From NCBI GenBank assembly GCA_032158295.1, contig CM063245.1:25229726-25293725 (forward strand): a DNA stretch of 64,000 nt, read 5' to 3'. How positions within the stretch are numbered: position 1 is the first letter of the stretch; each line of letters starts with the position of its first letter. The notes beneath the pieces are model-generated. The model saw only the letters and a program-made list of their open reading frames with translations. It was not told where the DNA came from and did not search any database. The stretch comes from Pycnopodia helianthoides (lineage: Eukaryota > Echinodermata > Asteroidea > Forcipulatida > Asteriidae). A program made the position numbers and the translations under genes. Shown here piece by piece: positions 37,551 through 50,140 of this stretch.

Positions 37551-40245
37551 TTGGAGGTTTACTTAAACTGGTGTAAAGAAACCGAAAATGTATACATGTT
37601 GACATGTTTAAATGTTTCCATATAGGCGCGGAGCAGCATGAAAAAAAGATCGGTCACCCAAAGAATAATTAAATTTAGGCTCAATGAGGAGGGTAACATT
37701 ACCAGTATTGAGTTTGCAACGAGTCAGACATTATGGTTCTACAAAATAGCGGACCGTGTTTAGTTCAAGAAGTTTTAGACAAAACCACACAATTTCGAGG
37801 TATATTGGTGTGGATCATTATATTTTACTTTTAAATAATCTTTCCAACCATATTCATTTCATAACAAACGTTAAAGCGCCCAATCCGAAGGCAACGTGTC
37901 CCTTTAAGCAAATCATTAATGTATGCAGGGGCACTGTTCATGAGAGATTTAAACATAAAGAGCGATAGTTTGTACCTAATCCTGCTACTGGTAACCAGTG
38001 CAACTCTTGTAAAATAGATGTATTAAATATGTTTTGTAGCATTGAACTTTAAACTAACTTATTCGTTTGCCTTTATTACTGTTATGAAATGACGCAGCAC
38101 GAACAATATTAGAAACATTAGTCAAATTAATATGGTACCAAGATTATACGAGCTTGAGCAACATGAGTTATCTCAGAGTCACCAATATCAATATGAGAAA
38201 CTGAAACATTAGAAAGTTGTTGACATGAACAAATTAACATGTACTCTGAATTGTCATCATTTGAGCATCCAAGCACGACTTTCACAGACACGTGAAACGA
38301 CCGCTCGTTTCGAACCTCATGTTTCAGAATCAATCAGAGAAAGTAACTGACAGAAAGTTAAATATTGAAATATGTGGAAGTGAGAAAAAAGTGAAATTGA
38401 TATTGCACAGGTGTTCATTAAGAAGCACAACTTGTAGACAATGGTTCCTATATAAAGCATGAACGTGTGCATTAAGAAACAAAGGAGATGCCCACTGAAA
38501 AGAAGTTGTGTTAGTTTCATAACAAAGACGGTTTTATTTTGAAACTTGTGGACCAGCGTTGAGCGCAGCATACCATTGCTTACCAATGAAAGCAGCCACA
38601 TTTGTAACCAAAAGATGAGAATTCAGAATTCTGAATTTGCGGATGGATTTTCAAGACCGCGCAAGGCTCAATGAGAGTACAAAGAACACATAGAGCTCAA
38701 TTTTGGCGAGATCTGGTTTCAAAAAAGAACCGTAGGCATGCAAACGTGAAGGGCAACAAGTTTCGAGTAGGATTTTGTACGTGATAACTTTAGGTTCGTT
38801 GTTCTACTGCAATTCTTTCACTGAAAGCTGTTCTGTAAAATAATACAATGAACAAGACTCTTTATTATCCGTTCAATCATAAACATATCGGTTAACGGAC
38901 TGAGTAGACATTTACCGTAGGTATTATTTCGTCACACGTACCACGAATTGACCTATGCCTTATCTGTCAAAAATCTCACTTTTTTGCAAATCGGTTTTTG
39001 TTCAAATTATTAGTTTACTCATTACTGTTAACAATTTCAGCAAGTTTCACTACCTAAAACGTAAATTTTTCGTAATTACACTAATTAATATGAACGACGT
39101 ATCACTAGATTTGCCATTTTGTATTTTTACGAAGTGACCTATCTGGAAGCGCGTAATATTTTCACGAAGTGACCTATCGCCATAGGTCTCATAGTATGCA
39201 TTGTGTTTGTAGTGCTCTGCGGGCAAAACTCGATTTTTTCAGTTTCACAAAGTGACGTATGTGTTTAGCAATTAATTACTAGCTAAAATAGTTACAGGAT
39301 TGAAAACACATTGACATTTCTATACGAAAAAGTAGTAAGAGATAGATCAATTCGTAGTACGACCGACGATTTAATTATATTTATGAGGTATGGTACACAT
39401 CTTAAACAGATGGATAATAAATTTTGATGCTAAGTATATAATATCGATAACATTATTAAACTACTGTCACTGTAGCAGTTAAAAGCACGAAACTCGTTTA
39501 CAAATTCAGTGTAATTACAGTTTTCTAAAAATATTACTACCCTCAGATAAAATGGACGCGTCCAGGCAGTCTCATTGGCTGCGGCCACGCCAACCAAATG
39601 TACTACATACAAACGTGCATAAATAAATACGTACAGCTATAGGATTGTACAAGTCGTTAAATGGGACCGTAGTCGCCAGAGCAGTAGTCTCGCGCAGAGC
39701 AGCAGTCTCGCGAGATAGCTTCGAGAGAGCCGTTTCGCGATCACCGCAACATACATTTAACGACTTGTCCACAAGTCTACTGTTGGCACTGGAGTAGATT
39801 TTTGTTTTGCTTTCAGTTGCTGTCAAAGTCAGCCACAACATTTTGTAGAGACAACTTTGGTTTTCTGGAACACCCGCAGTGAGAAAACAATATTATTGCA
39901 ATGACAATTATATAAAAGCTATTGGGAAAGAAATTCTCCACCAACTGTTTGACAGCCCTTTTGTTTCCAGGAATTCATCTTGTCTTTAACCCTATTAGAT
40001 TGTTATACAGTTTTTTCTTTGTACGCTGAAAACTTAAGCCTTAAAATAATTTCATTAGTAACCTTTACTTCTCACTCTACCTGAGATTATAATAAAACTT
40101 AAATTCCATTATTAAGAAAGCAACCTGAACCCCCCGAAGAAAAAACAAACAATCAACAACAACAACAACAACAAAACATAGAAACATAGAACAAATTAAA
40201 ATGCTGTTAGTTTTACGGTGATCTCGTGATGATACTTGGAAATTA
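37551..40245. other. Intergenic, no gene recognised
   Basis: AT-rich; short frames only. A 15-bp inverted repeat, acaagtcgttaaatg at 39649-39663 and catttaacgacttgt at 39754-39768, encloses a GC-richer agcagtagtctcgcg block and may be a MITE. A loose repeat of acgaagtgacctatc is at 39130-39180. Confidence 0.5.
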
Positions 40246-40269
40246 AATGGCATATCAAGGCCTCCGTAG

Positions 40270-40610
40270 CCGCTTAATTATTTCGAGGGAACGAAATATT
40301 ATTTCGAGGAAACGAAATAATAATAATTCGAGGGAACGAAATAATATATTATTTCGTTCCCTCGAAATGTTATTTCGTTCCCGAAAAAAAAACTTATTTC
40401 GTTCCCTCGAAATGTTATTTCGTTCCCTCGAATTAACATTTCGAGGGAACGAAATGATTTCGAGGGAACGAATTAATATTTCGTGGTAACGAAATGATTT
40501 CGAGGGAACGAAATACTATTTCGTGGGAACGAAATAATATTTTGAGGGAACGAATTACTAATTCGAGGGAACGAAATAATATTTTGAGGGAACAAAATAA
40601 TATTGGATTT
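40270..40610. repeat. Array of TTCGAGGGAACGAAAT modules in both orientations
   Basis: About fifteen copies of a 16-bp module (tttcgagggaacgaaat and its complement atttcgttccctcgaaa), forward, then inverted, then forward, with 1-8 bp between. Flanked by cctccgtag (about 40261) and gctccgtag (about 40655). Non-coding; could fold into a large cruciform. Confidence 0.9.
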
Positions 40611-40990
40611 TTTTTTAACCTTTTAAATTTTTGTTGTACATGTCCCTTTAGGGGCTCCGTAGTAATAAACCGTGTGGGTGGAATTTTAATCTCATCTTTA
40701 TGGAGTTAGTGCTGAGAAGAACCCCGGTTGGGATGATGTTGGTTTTCGGACTTTTCAAACTGTTGTGTCTGGACATGAGTTCTTCTTACATTTTGTTTGA
40801 CCAAACATGTAAAAAAAAAAAAACCTCTAGCCCCTTATTGGCAAGTATTTTGATTTATTTGTAATCATGCAGAACTTAGTGAAATGAACATTAAATTAAA
40901 AAAAGTAGGGGTGACTAACTGGAAGCCGTTTCAAGAAAAAGCTTGTCCGAAGAGCATTTGGGTCCTTTTTTACAATATTTCTCCATTTAG

Positions 40991-41142
40991 GCCTACTCCA
41001 CGCCATGTATGAAGCCATACGGGATCGAGATCTTTACTCAAACAGCATTCCGTCTATTCATTGGACTGGGGTCACTGAGGAAAGTCACCACAAATACTTC
41101 TACGACGCAAAGTTAATCACACATAACATGATGGATCAGTAA
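40991..41142 (+). CDS. Putative terminal exon, unidentified protein
   Basis: After a reasonable acceptor (tttctccatttag, ending 40990), a frame of 49 codons runs to TAA at 41140-41142: LLHAMYEAIRDRDLY, SNSIPSIHWTG, VTEESHHKYFYDAKL, ITHNMMDQ. Composition looks protein-like (charged, aromatic, balanced) and codon use is unlike the surrounding AT-rich DNA. I do not recognise a family. No partner exon was found upstream, so it could be an isolated duplicated exon, a pseudogene fragment or chance. Confidence 0.4.
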
Positions 41143-42498
41143 CATTATGTAATTATCAGAACTGAGTCAAAGGATTGGAATCATAATTTCGCTGTTCAAG
41201 ATCGCGCCTTCAATCAATTATTGAAAATCTGTATAAAGATTTCTTTGTAGATAATGGGTTGTCAAGGCTTTCGCTAATGTAATAATTGGTTCAGAAACTA
41301 TTTGTGATTTGATTGAGTCCAAGGAGTACTCTCTTTGTTTTATTATGCCAGTATAAGTTCAGGTTAACAGAATGATTTTGAGTTTATAACCAACAAAAAA
41401 AAAAACACACAAAACTTTTTAAGTCTCCATTGATTTGAGTTGCGTTTTTTAAATTGTTTTATATGATTTTATTAATTGTGATAATACAATATTCTTCAAA
41501 CAATGATACAGGCAAAATAGATTTTAAGAAAAAAGTTAATCCCACAGTGCATGATGGCGCAATAACATTTTGCAACTATCAGAACTGAGTCAATAACAAA
41601 CCAAACCACCAGATATCTAATAAATGATTAACATTTGAAAGACATTTTGTAAAAGTCCACCAGAACAATGGTTAGGGGAAGAATATGTTCCAACCATTAA
41701 GTTTAAAATCGAGAAACAACCCAGTGAATATTTCATTTGATATAGGTGCTCACATTTTTAGGACACTGATATTAAGAGCAAGTTCGGTAAAGGACCATAG
41801 TTAACCATCGTTAGACTAACTCTGACCGAGCATATGCAACGATGACTGGACTGGTGATGTAAACGATTAGTGACAAGCTTATTGGAAACCAGTAGCCATT
41901 TTTCAAAGCACAGTGCAGAGGGGGATCAGTTATGGAAACATTATTAAGTTAATCTCAGACTTAATATTGCAATAATCTCGCAGACGTGTTTTTATCAACG
42001 AGTAATTTATTTTACAGACAAACTTTGTTACCAATAATTAATTAATTTCAATAAAAAAGATTTCCATAATTGTTGGGGTTCTGTTCGTCCACGACCGTCT
42101 GAGGCACACGTTACCACTTGTGAGTAAATATCGTCCGTACCTCTTTTACCTATGAACTCGGCCAAAAACGTAAACAAACTTGCCGCTGCCATTTACTCAT
42201 TGTCACGTGGACATGAGAAGACAAGAAACCTTCGTATTTCAACTTTTGTGCTCGTGCACTAACCTAAGTCACGAACCAACAACGGGTCCTTGATCGAACT
42301 TACACTTTTTTCTTGCCTCAGCAAGGGTCAGGAAAGTGAATTTTTGAGACATTATCTCCGAAACCGCACCATGAATTTAATCATTGAACAGTACCTCAAT
42401 AAATAGTAGTTTCATCGATTGGATTAATTTCTTAACCAGGAACGAAAATACAATTCTTTCGTCAGTGCAACAGTCAACATTTCTTAAAACCACGAACG
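41143..42498. other. Intergenic, nothing recognised
   Basis: AT-rich with short frames only. A faint direct repeat of aacattttgcaactatcaga and aacattatgtaattatcaga (41568 and 41141), each followed by actgagtca, was the only structure seen. Confidence 0.5.
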
Positions 42499-42849
42499 TT
42501 AAAGGCCCTGTACACTATTGGTAAGATTGAAAAACACAAATGTTCACAGATTCACACATAACGTACATGATTTAAAGTAAGTAATGTTAGAAAGGGTTCC
42601 TTAAAATATTTCTGCTTAAAATGCTATCGTTTCTGAGAAATGAAAAAACAATAGCTTTTATCACGCGTGATAAAAACTCGATGTTTGAAAAAACAGAGAA
42701 CACATAAGGTCTCTTTTCACTATTTTCTCGTGACCTCGATGACCAATTGAGCTCAAACTTTCACAGGTTTGTTTGTTCATGCATATGTTGAATCACACAA
42801 AATGTGGACACTGATTTTGAGTGTTACCAAAAGTGTACAATACCTTTAA
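42499..42849. mobile_element. MITE, TTAAAGG...GTACA family
   Basis: Left ttaaaggccctgtacactat then tggtaa; right ttaccaaaagtgtacaatac then ctttaa. About 350 bp with TTAA-type edges. Clear member of the family at 8335-8690 and 55693-56096. Confidence 0.85.
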
Positions 42850-43499
42850 AGGAATACGGTTGAGAACACGTAGGGTATAGAATGTGTATGGGCAAAAGCC
42901 CTTGCAGGAAGGGCCACCAAAAGAATAGCATAGAGGGTAATATCCATTGGGTAGAAATTGTTTGGGATGACTTGTTTACAGTTATTCCACTTACTTCTAG
43001 TGTGGACATTACACTTTGTTAGGAAGGTTTTTGAAAGTTACCACAAATTTAAGTTTTCAACCAATTTTGATACCCTCTCCAGATCCGGGCAGATAATTTA
43101 ATTGTATATAATTTTAACTTGTTAGATTTTGCTATTTATAAATGGATGTTTGGGGGAATATGGTCTGTAAAAAATTATTGTTATTTCAATCTCATTCCCA
43201 ATCTCTTGTTTTTCGATTAACGCCACCATACCTTGTCTCCGTCAACAATACCCCCCCTACCGTCCATCTTCGCTCGTCTTTATTCCCGGTACACACAAAA
43301 ATAATATTTTAAGACACCAGAACTTTGACAAGGAGTTCACTCCAGAGGACCAGTGCTCACCCAGACCGAACAATTGTTCATCACAATGGTCCATGTCACT
43401 AGCACACCATTAATATAATCTAGTTAAACAAGAACTACACACAAGAGGCGTCTCTACGGCCACAGATCCACAGTCAACACCCAAAAGCTGGATACACCT

Positions 43500-43691
43500 G
43501 GGCCTAATTTCATAGAGCTGGTTAAGCAGAAAATATTGCTTAACTATTTCCGCTTAGCAGAAATGAGCAAGATACCAGTCACAAATTCTACTTGTGACAT
43601 GGTAGTTTGGCTGGTAACCTTATTCTGGTAAGCATACTTTTGTTGTGCTTAGTTACTTTTTGTGCTTAAGCAGCTCTATGAAATTGGGCCC
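43500..43691. mobile_element. MITE with GGGCCYAATTTCATAGAGC ends
   Basis: Left gggcctaatttcatagagct and right agctctatgaaattgggccc are inverted; ttaagca and gcttaag also mirror inside. About 190 bp, non-coding. Confidence 0.87.
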
Positions 43692-43875
43692 TGTAGGACA
43701 TCACTTCAATCTTCCTAATCACTCCGTTTCTGACATGATTTTTACAGGGCATTGAGGCACTAGGTAACCATAGAGAGACTGTTCATCTGAGTAGGGAGAA
43801 ACTGTGGATAAGGCGCCTCATTACCATTCAACCCCCATGGTCTGAACATCCAAGAAGGAAATTACCAATATTTAT

Positions 43876-45180
43876 TTGCCTTTGCCTTCTTCTTTTTACC
43901 ATAAATATCCCTCTTCTCGTATATCACTGTACGCAACCAAAACTAACTGGGTTCTGATCAGAGTAGTTAGTGTTGCGACTTGCCTTGTAAGCTAAAGATC
44001 ATATCGTTGTTGTTTCTTCAAAGCATGAATATAATATTGTTGTATCTCTGATACTAATGGCATTTCAAAGCATCGTTATTGTCCTTTGCCTTCTCTTTTT
44101 TACCATAAATATCCCTCTTCTCAGTCTGCCTTTTTCACAAATCAAAAACCGTTTCCCGTCATTTATTTTTCTTTAGTGTTCCCCCATCTCTTGTTGTCAA
44201 TCCAGCCCCCTTCCCTTAAACCCTCCTTTGTCACCCTCCTCTTTGTTCATCCCCTGCTTTTTCTGTGTGCTTTCATCTCTGTCATCTCCTTCCACTTGAC
44301 TGCTTTGGTTTACACTTGTATCTGTTTGTGTGTGTTTTGTGTTGTCATTTAGCCTTTGAAACGTCAGGCCAAATAACAAATTTTTACATTTGAAATTATG
44401 TCAATTTTTTTCTTTTCCTCTCAATGACGTCTAATCGCCGACAAAGACAGACAAAGACCGACAAAAAGACTATCAGCGGTTTCGCATCGTTGCATGCGGC
44501 AGCCCAAACAAATATTTATAAAATAATACAAATCGACAGACTCTCAGTAAATCTAGGCTTAATGAAGCACTATCTTGACATGACAAAGGACATCTTCGAG
44601 GAAGAAATCATCGGCCGCCATCTTGTTTGCACCTCGATTTATCTGCACGGGGGCGGGGTATATTCCTGTACCTGGAAGAACTAGAAGCGATAATCCTTTA
44701 AAACCACTTTGATTGTAACTTGAGTTTGAAAACAAAAGACATTTAGCTGCATACATTAGATAAAGTACCATTACTAATATCAGACTGAGCAAGGCCAAGG
44801 TAAAACACGAACATTTTAGAGCAGACTTCTCTTCTTTATTCAATATCCTACCGATGAAAAGGACACGATTTTAATACCCCGCAACGGCTCTGCGTTCATC
44901 GATTTTCTACATCTACGACTTCGTCAAGGCTATTTTGACTTGATTCCCCATACGAACACTCTGAAAAAAATTATATCACTGTACGCAACCAAGACCCAAG
45001 ACTGACTGTGTTCTGATCAGACAAGTTAGTATTGCGACTTGCGTTGTTATCACATCGCCAATAACTGTAAACCAAAGTCGAGTTGATGCTTTTTCTTCAA
45101 AGCATGAATATCACATTGTTTTATCTCTGATACTGATGGCATTTCAAAGCATCGTTATTGTCCTTTGGAACTATGGAACT
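43876..45180. repeat. Nested direct duplications
   Basis: A block starting tatatcactgtacgcaacca at about 43920 recurs at about 44974. Both continue through gttctgatcaga, ttgcgactt, aagcatgaatat and ggcatttcaaagcatcgtta. A smaller block, accataaatatccctcttct, is at 43899 and 44102. The frame at 44424-44684 between them has no recognisable family. Confidence 0.8.
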
Positions 45181-45204
45181 GTACCTCAGAATATGCAGGT
45201 TCAA

Positions 45205-45530
45205 CTCCCACAATTAAGGATCCAATCATTTTAGGATCCACCCATTTTAGGATCCACCCATCTAAGGTTCCGACAATTTTAGGGTCCAATCAATTCGGAT
45301 CCAACCATTTTTGGATCCAATCTATTTTGGATCTTACCATTTTAGAGTCAAACATTTAGGATCCAGCATTTTTAGAATCCAAACATTTAGGATCAAGCAA
45401 TTTATGATCCAATCATTTTAGGATCCAACCATTTGAGGATCCAACCATTTTAGGCTCAAACTACTTTAGGATCTAGCATTTTTAGAATCAAACCATTTTA
45501 TCGTCTTACCATTTAGGACGCCTTTATCAT
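45205..45530. repeat. Minisatellite of ttttaggatccaacca units
   Basis: About twenty degenerate 15-17 bp units with GGATCC cores. Not coding. Confidence 0.92.
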
Positions 45531-46189
45531 AATGCAGCATTTTGTTTTCCCCCAACTTAAGCTGAAATGGGTCAACTTGGTCTCACTCGGTTTTGTAAAA
45601 CAGTAATTCGGTATTCACTGTTGATATTACAGAAGGTTAAGATGACATAGACATCGGAAGTAACTTTGGTCTGTGATAATCATTCGGAGACAAACTCTCG
45701 AATAATCATCATGCCAAAGCAAACAGCCAATAGGCATGTCCCGATGCGCATGATCAGCGCCCAAGGGATTATGGGTGAAATCCAAGTCCAAGCAACACCG
45801 GTAACCATCATGGCGCCTTGTTTTTGAAGGAAAAGTGGTACACGGCTTTTAAATCCATTATATATAATTACATGTAAACTACAGCATGGCGTCCATCTTG
45901 GCTGTACAATTGTATTCAGTTTCCCAAGATGCTTTGTGGTAGTCTTTGATGGCCTGAGGGTAGTTTGTAAAATCGGTGCAAATAAAACCTTTGCAGTGCT
46001 TTTATTAATTGTGCGTGCCCTATATTTTGGACTCTATCAAACGGCATGATATGCAAACACTTTTACAAATCACATACAAACTTAAGCAATTAAAAATAAT
46101 ATTTATCCAAAACAATTAATTGCTAACAACATTGTTATTAATTTTTTCAGTAAATATTAATATATCGTTACCATTATCAAAGAATATGG

Positions 46190-46636
46190 GTCATTATATG
46201 ATATTATAGATCATTCAGATACTTATCGATCATTCTTAGTCGTTTTCAATCATTATCAAGTATCATCCTTTACCAATCATAGTTAACGTACATTATTGAT
46301 CATTATTGAATGTAATCAATCTTTATTGACTATTATCAATCATAAAGTGATCTGCACTTTCAGATTTATACACAAGTGATTCTAGCTTGAAATCAATTTT
46401 TTAAAAGCTTTTAATGTATGACACCTGGTGAAGATCTCCCGGCTTTTAAGCAACAATCGGAAAAAATTATAGTTGTAAACACAATTTTCTTTGTACAACA
46501 CAAATAAAGGCTGCTCCACCATCACGGAGATTAATCAAACGAACCCCAATTGGCTTATCAAAATATGTCACTGTGAGGTCATCACATTATTATAACGGTC
46601 TTCATATTGGATCTTTCAAGCCTAGAAACGTAGTGG
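46190..46636. other. 5' flank of exon 1 copy 3, shared with 55.2 kb
   Basis: Begins with degenerate atcattatcaatcat repeats (46195-46345) also found at 55230-55370, then ttgaaatcaattttttaaa and aaataaaggctgctc. Compared with 11.1-11.6 and 55.5-56.4 kb, this copy lacks the stretch between ggctgctc and caccacggag, an apparent deletion joining similar short sequences. Confidence 0.65.
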
Positions 46637-46709
46637 ATGATGCGGTTCACAATCTCGTTGAAAATGGACGGAGCAACATTGGCCTTTCTGATTGTGATGA
46701 TGATCAAAG
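46637..46709 (+). CDS. Discoidin gene copy 3, exon 1 (signal peptide)
   Basis: Same 73-nt exon as 11712-11784, with three in-frame ATGs (46637, 46640, 46664) and donor AAA G/gtaaga. It encodes MMRFTISLKMDGATLAFLIV then MMIK; one Phe to Leu change. No matching exon 2 or FA58C exon follows before 64000, so the rest of the gene is downstream, lost, or this exon is stranded. The role inferred from copy 2 is secretion. Confidence 0.62.
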
Positions 46710-47479
46710 GTAAGATTTATCTTTTGACTCGTTTTTTACCGTATTCGAAAAAGATCCACGCTTGTTTGAGTTCAATAATCGAAAAAGATGACTCAAAATT
46801 ATTTCGTTTTTGTTTTCCCCGGGTCATTTTCGGCAAATGAGCTGCCAATTAAAGGTGTGCGTGACATTAAAATATTATCAAAACAGTCCTTTAACTCTAC
46901 TTTATGTATAAGCAAGTGTTCTTTTGCACCAACTGAAGAGAACGAATGCATGAACGTAAAATCTGCTCATTTTTTTGCCGAACTACCGGCGATATTTCAA
47001 TATTGTTATTAATATTATTTACAAATGCTTTATTTTGGGGGTGTGAGTTTTTCTTGAACACGAAGTAACACACGGTTGCCGGTAGTTGATACGTTTATTT
47101 GTTCTCTGATGATGGAGGATCTCTCTGTCCTACTCTCTGACTTTCACAGGGTATTTATTGTCAAAACCAATACTACTTTTTACAGCAAGTAAAACCGTGT
47201 TAGGAATTATTTTACACATCATTAAGAATACATTTGGATAATTAAACAATACAATATTATGTTTATATGTTTTCAAGAAAGAGGGTTACACTCAAGAAAA
47301 TGAGTACGAAGAAGTTGCCCCATATTTCGGCATGCTTGCAGGTGCAAGAATTTTGTAATCGACAAGCAAGTACAAGATATAAACCATAAAACTACTGTTA
47401 GCTTCGAAAACACATTAGTGTCATTGAATGTATAAAATGCCTTTTGGCACGTTTTGTTAATTTTGTTTTTTTGGATATA

Positions 47480-48060
47480 CATGTTTGGCGAATATTTAGA
47501 AAAGATTTGCTAAATATTGACTTCCAAAAAACAAGACTCTTCAAACGAATGTTTGGCGAATCTTGTCTCTTCAAAGTATATGTTTGATGGGTATTGTTTT
47601 TTGGAAGTCTATATTAAGCAACAGACAAGACTCGCCAAACATGTTTTTTCCAAATACAATATTTGCTAAATGTTGATATTAAAAAAAAACAAGAATTGCG
47701 AAATAAAAACTGCCAAAAACAAGACTTGTAAAATAAGCGCTGCAAAATAAGACTCACCAAATATAATCTTGCAAAAAACAAGACTTGCCAAACATGCAAG
47801 AGTTACTAAATATAGACTTCAACAACAAAACAAAATTTGCTGAATATAAACTTTACAAAAACAAGACTCACCAAATATTACTTCAAAGAAACAGATTTGC
47901 TAAATATCTATTTCCACAAAACAAGATTTGCTAAAAAATAAAAAAAAACTACAAAAACAGATTTGTAAAATACTTATACTTCACGAAACAAGACTCGCCA
48001 AACATATATTTCCTCAAAACAAGATTCGCCAAGTATTATATACTTGGAAAAAAGCAATTG
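47480..48060. repeat. Degenerate minisatellite, copy 3 counterpart
   Basis: The same gactcgccaaacat / aaacaagatttgctaaat modules as at 12450-12950, at the matching distance from exon 1, here partly in mixed orientation at the left end. Confidence 0.8.
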
Positions 48061-48539
48061 ATACCTCCAACGGCACTAACGGGCTGTCGCAATTAGCAAT
48101 CTAGGCGGGCAAAAGAATTATAATTGACTGCGTTAAAGTTGTATAGCAGGCTAAATTCGTCTGGTTATCGACGGCATTCCAAAGAGACCTAGCTGAAGCT
48201 AGCCGCGCATGCCAGGCGTGAGCTCCAAATTTACGGCATCAAATTTAAGCTGCACCTTCGCGAAGCAGGCCAGCCCCAAACCATCCCAAAACAAGTCGCA
48301 GGAAGCGAGACAAATTACTCAACTTGAAGATTCACATTTAAAAACTATTTTTAAATCTTGAACTTTAAATTGGTTGTTTAAAAAATACAAATGCAAATAA
48401 TGAGGTCAAAAACACAAAAGTCAAGTGTTCAATGGTTTATTCGATCCGTAAAAAGTGGACTTCCCAAACACTATCTCAAAATCTGTTTTCTTAAAATGAA
48501 TACAGTGTCGCCTAAAAAGGAAACTTACGTCACAAAACT

Positions 48540-48930
48540 TAATACAACACGTCTAAATATTCCGTTGCAGCTAATTGTGCAAACTAATTTGAACCTAATT
48601 GTTTGGTCAATATTTCTTTTTTATTATCTAATCGTAAATCCCTAGTCATCAAACGTCTTAATATTCTGTTGCAGCAAGTTGGGTTCACTAATTATTGCCT
48701 AAGTAAACCAGTTTTGTATTGAGTGATTTTCGTTACTTTTGAATTTTAATTTTTACTATAAAAATGACGAAAGGCATCATTTACAAACAGGATCTGACAT
48801 ATTTCATAAATATATCAATAGTTTTATTTTATCTTAAACACCCGATCATAACAAGCTTCAAAATTCCGTTGCATCTAATTGGGCCCAGTAATTAGTGCCT
48901 ATTTATACCACTTTTATTGTATTTTTTTGC
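48540..48930. repeat. Diverged tandem repeat with attccgttgcagctaatt
   Basis: The motif recurs near 48560, 48663 and 48868, with shared tatttcataaatat and taaaaatgacgaa stretches. Related blocks are at 58450 and 58965. Non-coding. Confidence 0.65.
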
Positions 48931-48949
48931 ACCGGGGATTAAGATTATT

Positions 48950-50140
48950 ATTTGGTTTCACACTTTCACCGATGTAAGTAAAGCACTGTATGAGTGCTTC
49001 ACTGAGTTCTGTAAAAACACAATTATAATAATATACAGGATTTTTACTCGTTTGGGGTTAAAAACCACAAACTTTGTCATTCTAGGTATATGTCTTACAA
49101 TAATAGACCACCGAGATTGCCCGGTAGCTAGAGGCAGTTTGAATCATATATTTTAGCAATAGGTTTCGCAACAATTTAAAAAAAAATTGCACTTGGGATA
49201 AAGAACATTATTTGGTTTTACCCTTTCAACGATGTGTGTAAAACACTACATGCTCAATACTTCCCCTATAATTCTGTTGAAAAATATACACAGACACTTT
49301 ACCAAATTGGGTTTCGAACCTACGACATTTGTCATTCTAGACAAATGTCTCACAAGACAGACCACCGAGATTACCCGCTAGCTAGAGGAAGTTAGAATCC
49401 TTTACTTGAGCAGCGGGTACGGCAACAATTGTTAAATTTGCACGGAGGATAAAGAATATTATTTGGTTTTACTTTCACCGATTTGTGTAAAGCACTGCAA
49501 AGTCAGTACTTCTCCGAGTTTCCGTGAACAAAATTACAGGCATATTACTCGGTTGGGATTCGAACCCCGACCTTTGATAATCCAGAGGAAATGTCTTAAC
49601 AACTAGACAACCGATATCGCCCGGCAGCTAGAGGCAATTAGAATCCAATAACTTAGCAGCGGGTACCTCAACAATTTAATAGATGTTAAAACTTGCAACG
49701 AAGATATAGAATATTGTTTGGCTTAACCCTACAACCGATGTGTGTAAAGCACTGTATGCTCAGTACTTTCCCGAGTTCAGGCATTGACATGGTTGGGGTT
49801 CGAACCCACCACCTTTGACAATCTAGAGCAGATGTCTAACCAACTAGACCAAATAGCTAGACGCAGCCCGGTAGCTAGACGCAGTTCGAATCATTTATTT
49901 TAGCAGCAAGTACCACAACAATTTAATAATTTGATAATTCCTGTTAGTTAGAGGCAGTTCGACAATAGCCTAGTACCGGGTTGCCGCAACAATGTAATAT
50001 TTATTGAATTTGCACTGAGTATAGAAAGTGTTTATTTTTGTTTACCCTTTCACCCATGTGTGTGAAGCACTGTATCCTCAGAACTTCCCCTAGTTTTGTG
50101 CAATAATCCACAGGCATATTACTCGGGTTGAACTCGGTCC
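48950..50140 (-). repeat. Tandem array of tRNA-derived SINE units
   Basis: Five or so units with about 243-bp period. B-box complements (ggattcgaacc type) occur near 49313, 49558 and 49797, with decayed ones near 49050 and 50130; A-box complements (caactagacca) lie about 40 bp to the right. Between heads lie cactgtatgctcagtacttc and ttaaatttgca modules. On the minus strand each unit has an internal Pol III-type promoter layout. Confidence 0.8.

Noticed and set aside
40270..40610. CRISPR-like repeat array
   Set aside because: Spacers are absent or only a few AT bases, modules occur in both orientations, and the host is an animal.
44424..44684. 86-codon frame with ATG
   Set aside because: No recognisable domain, no splice support, and it lies between duplicated repeat blocks.
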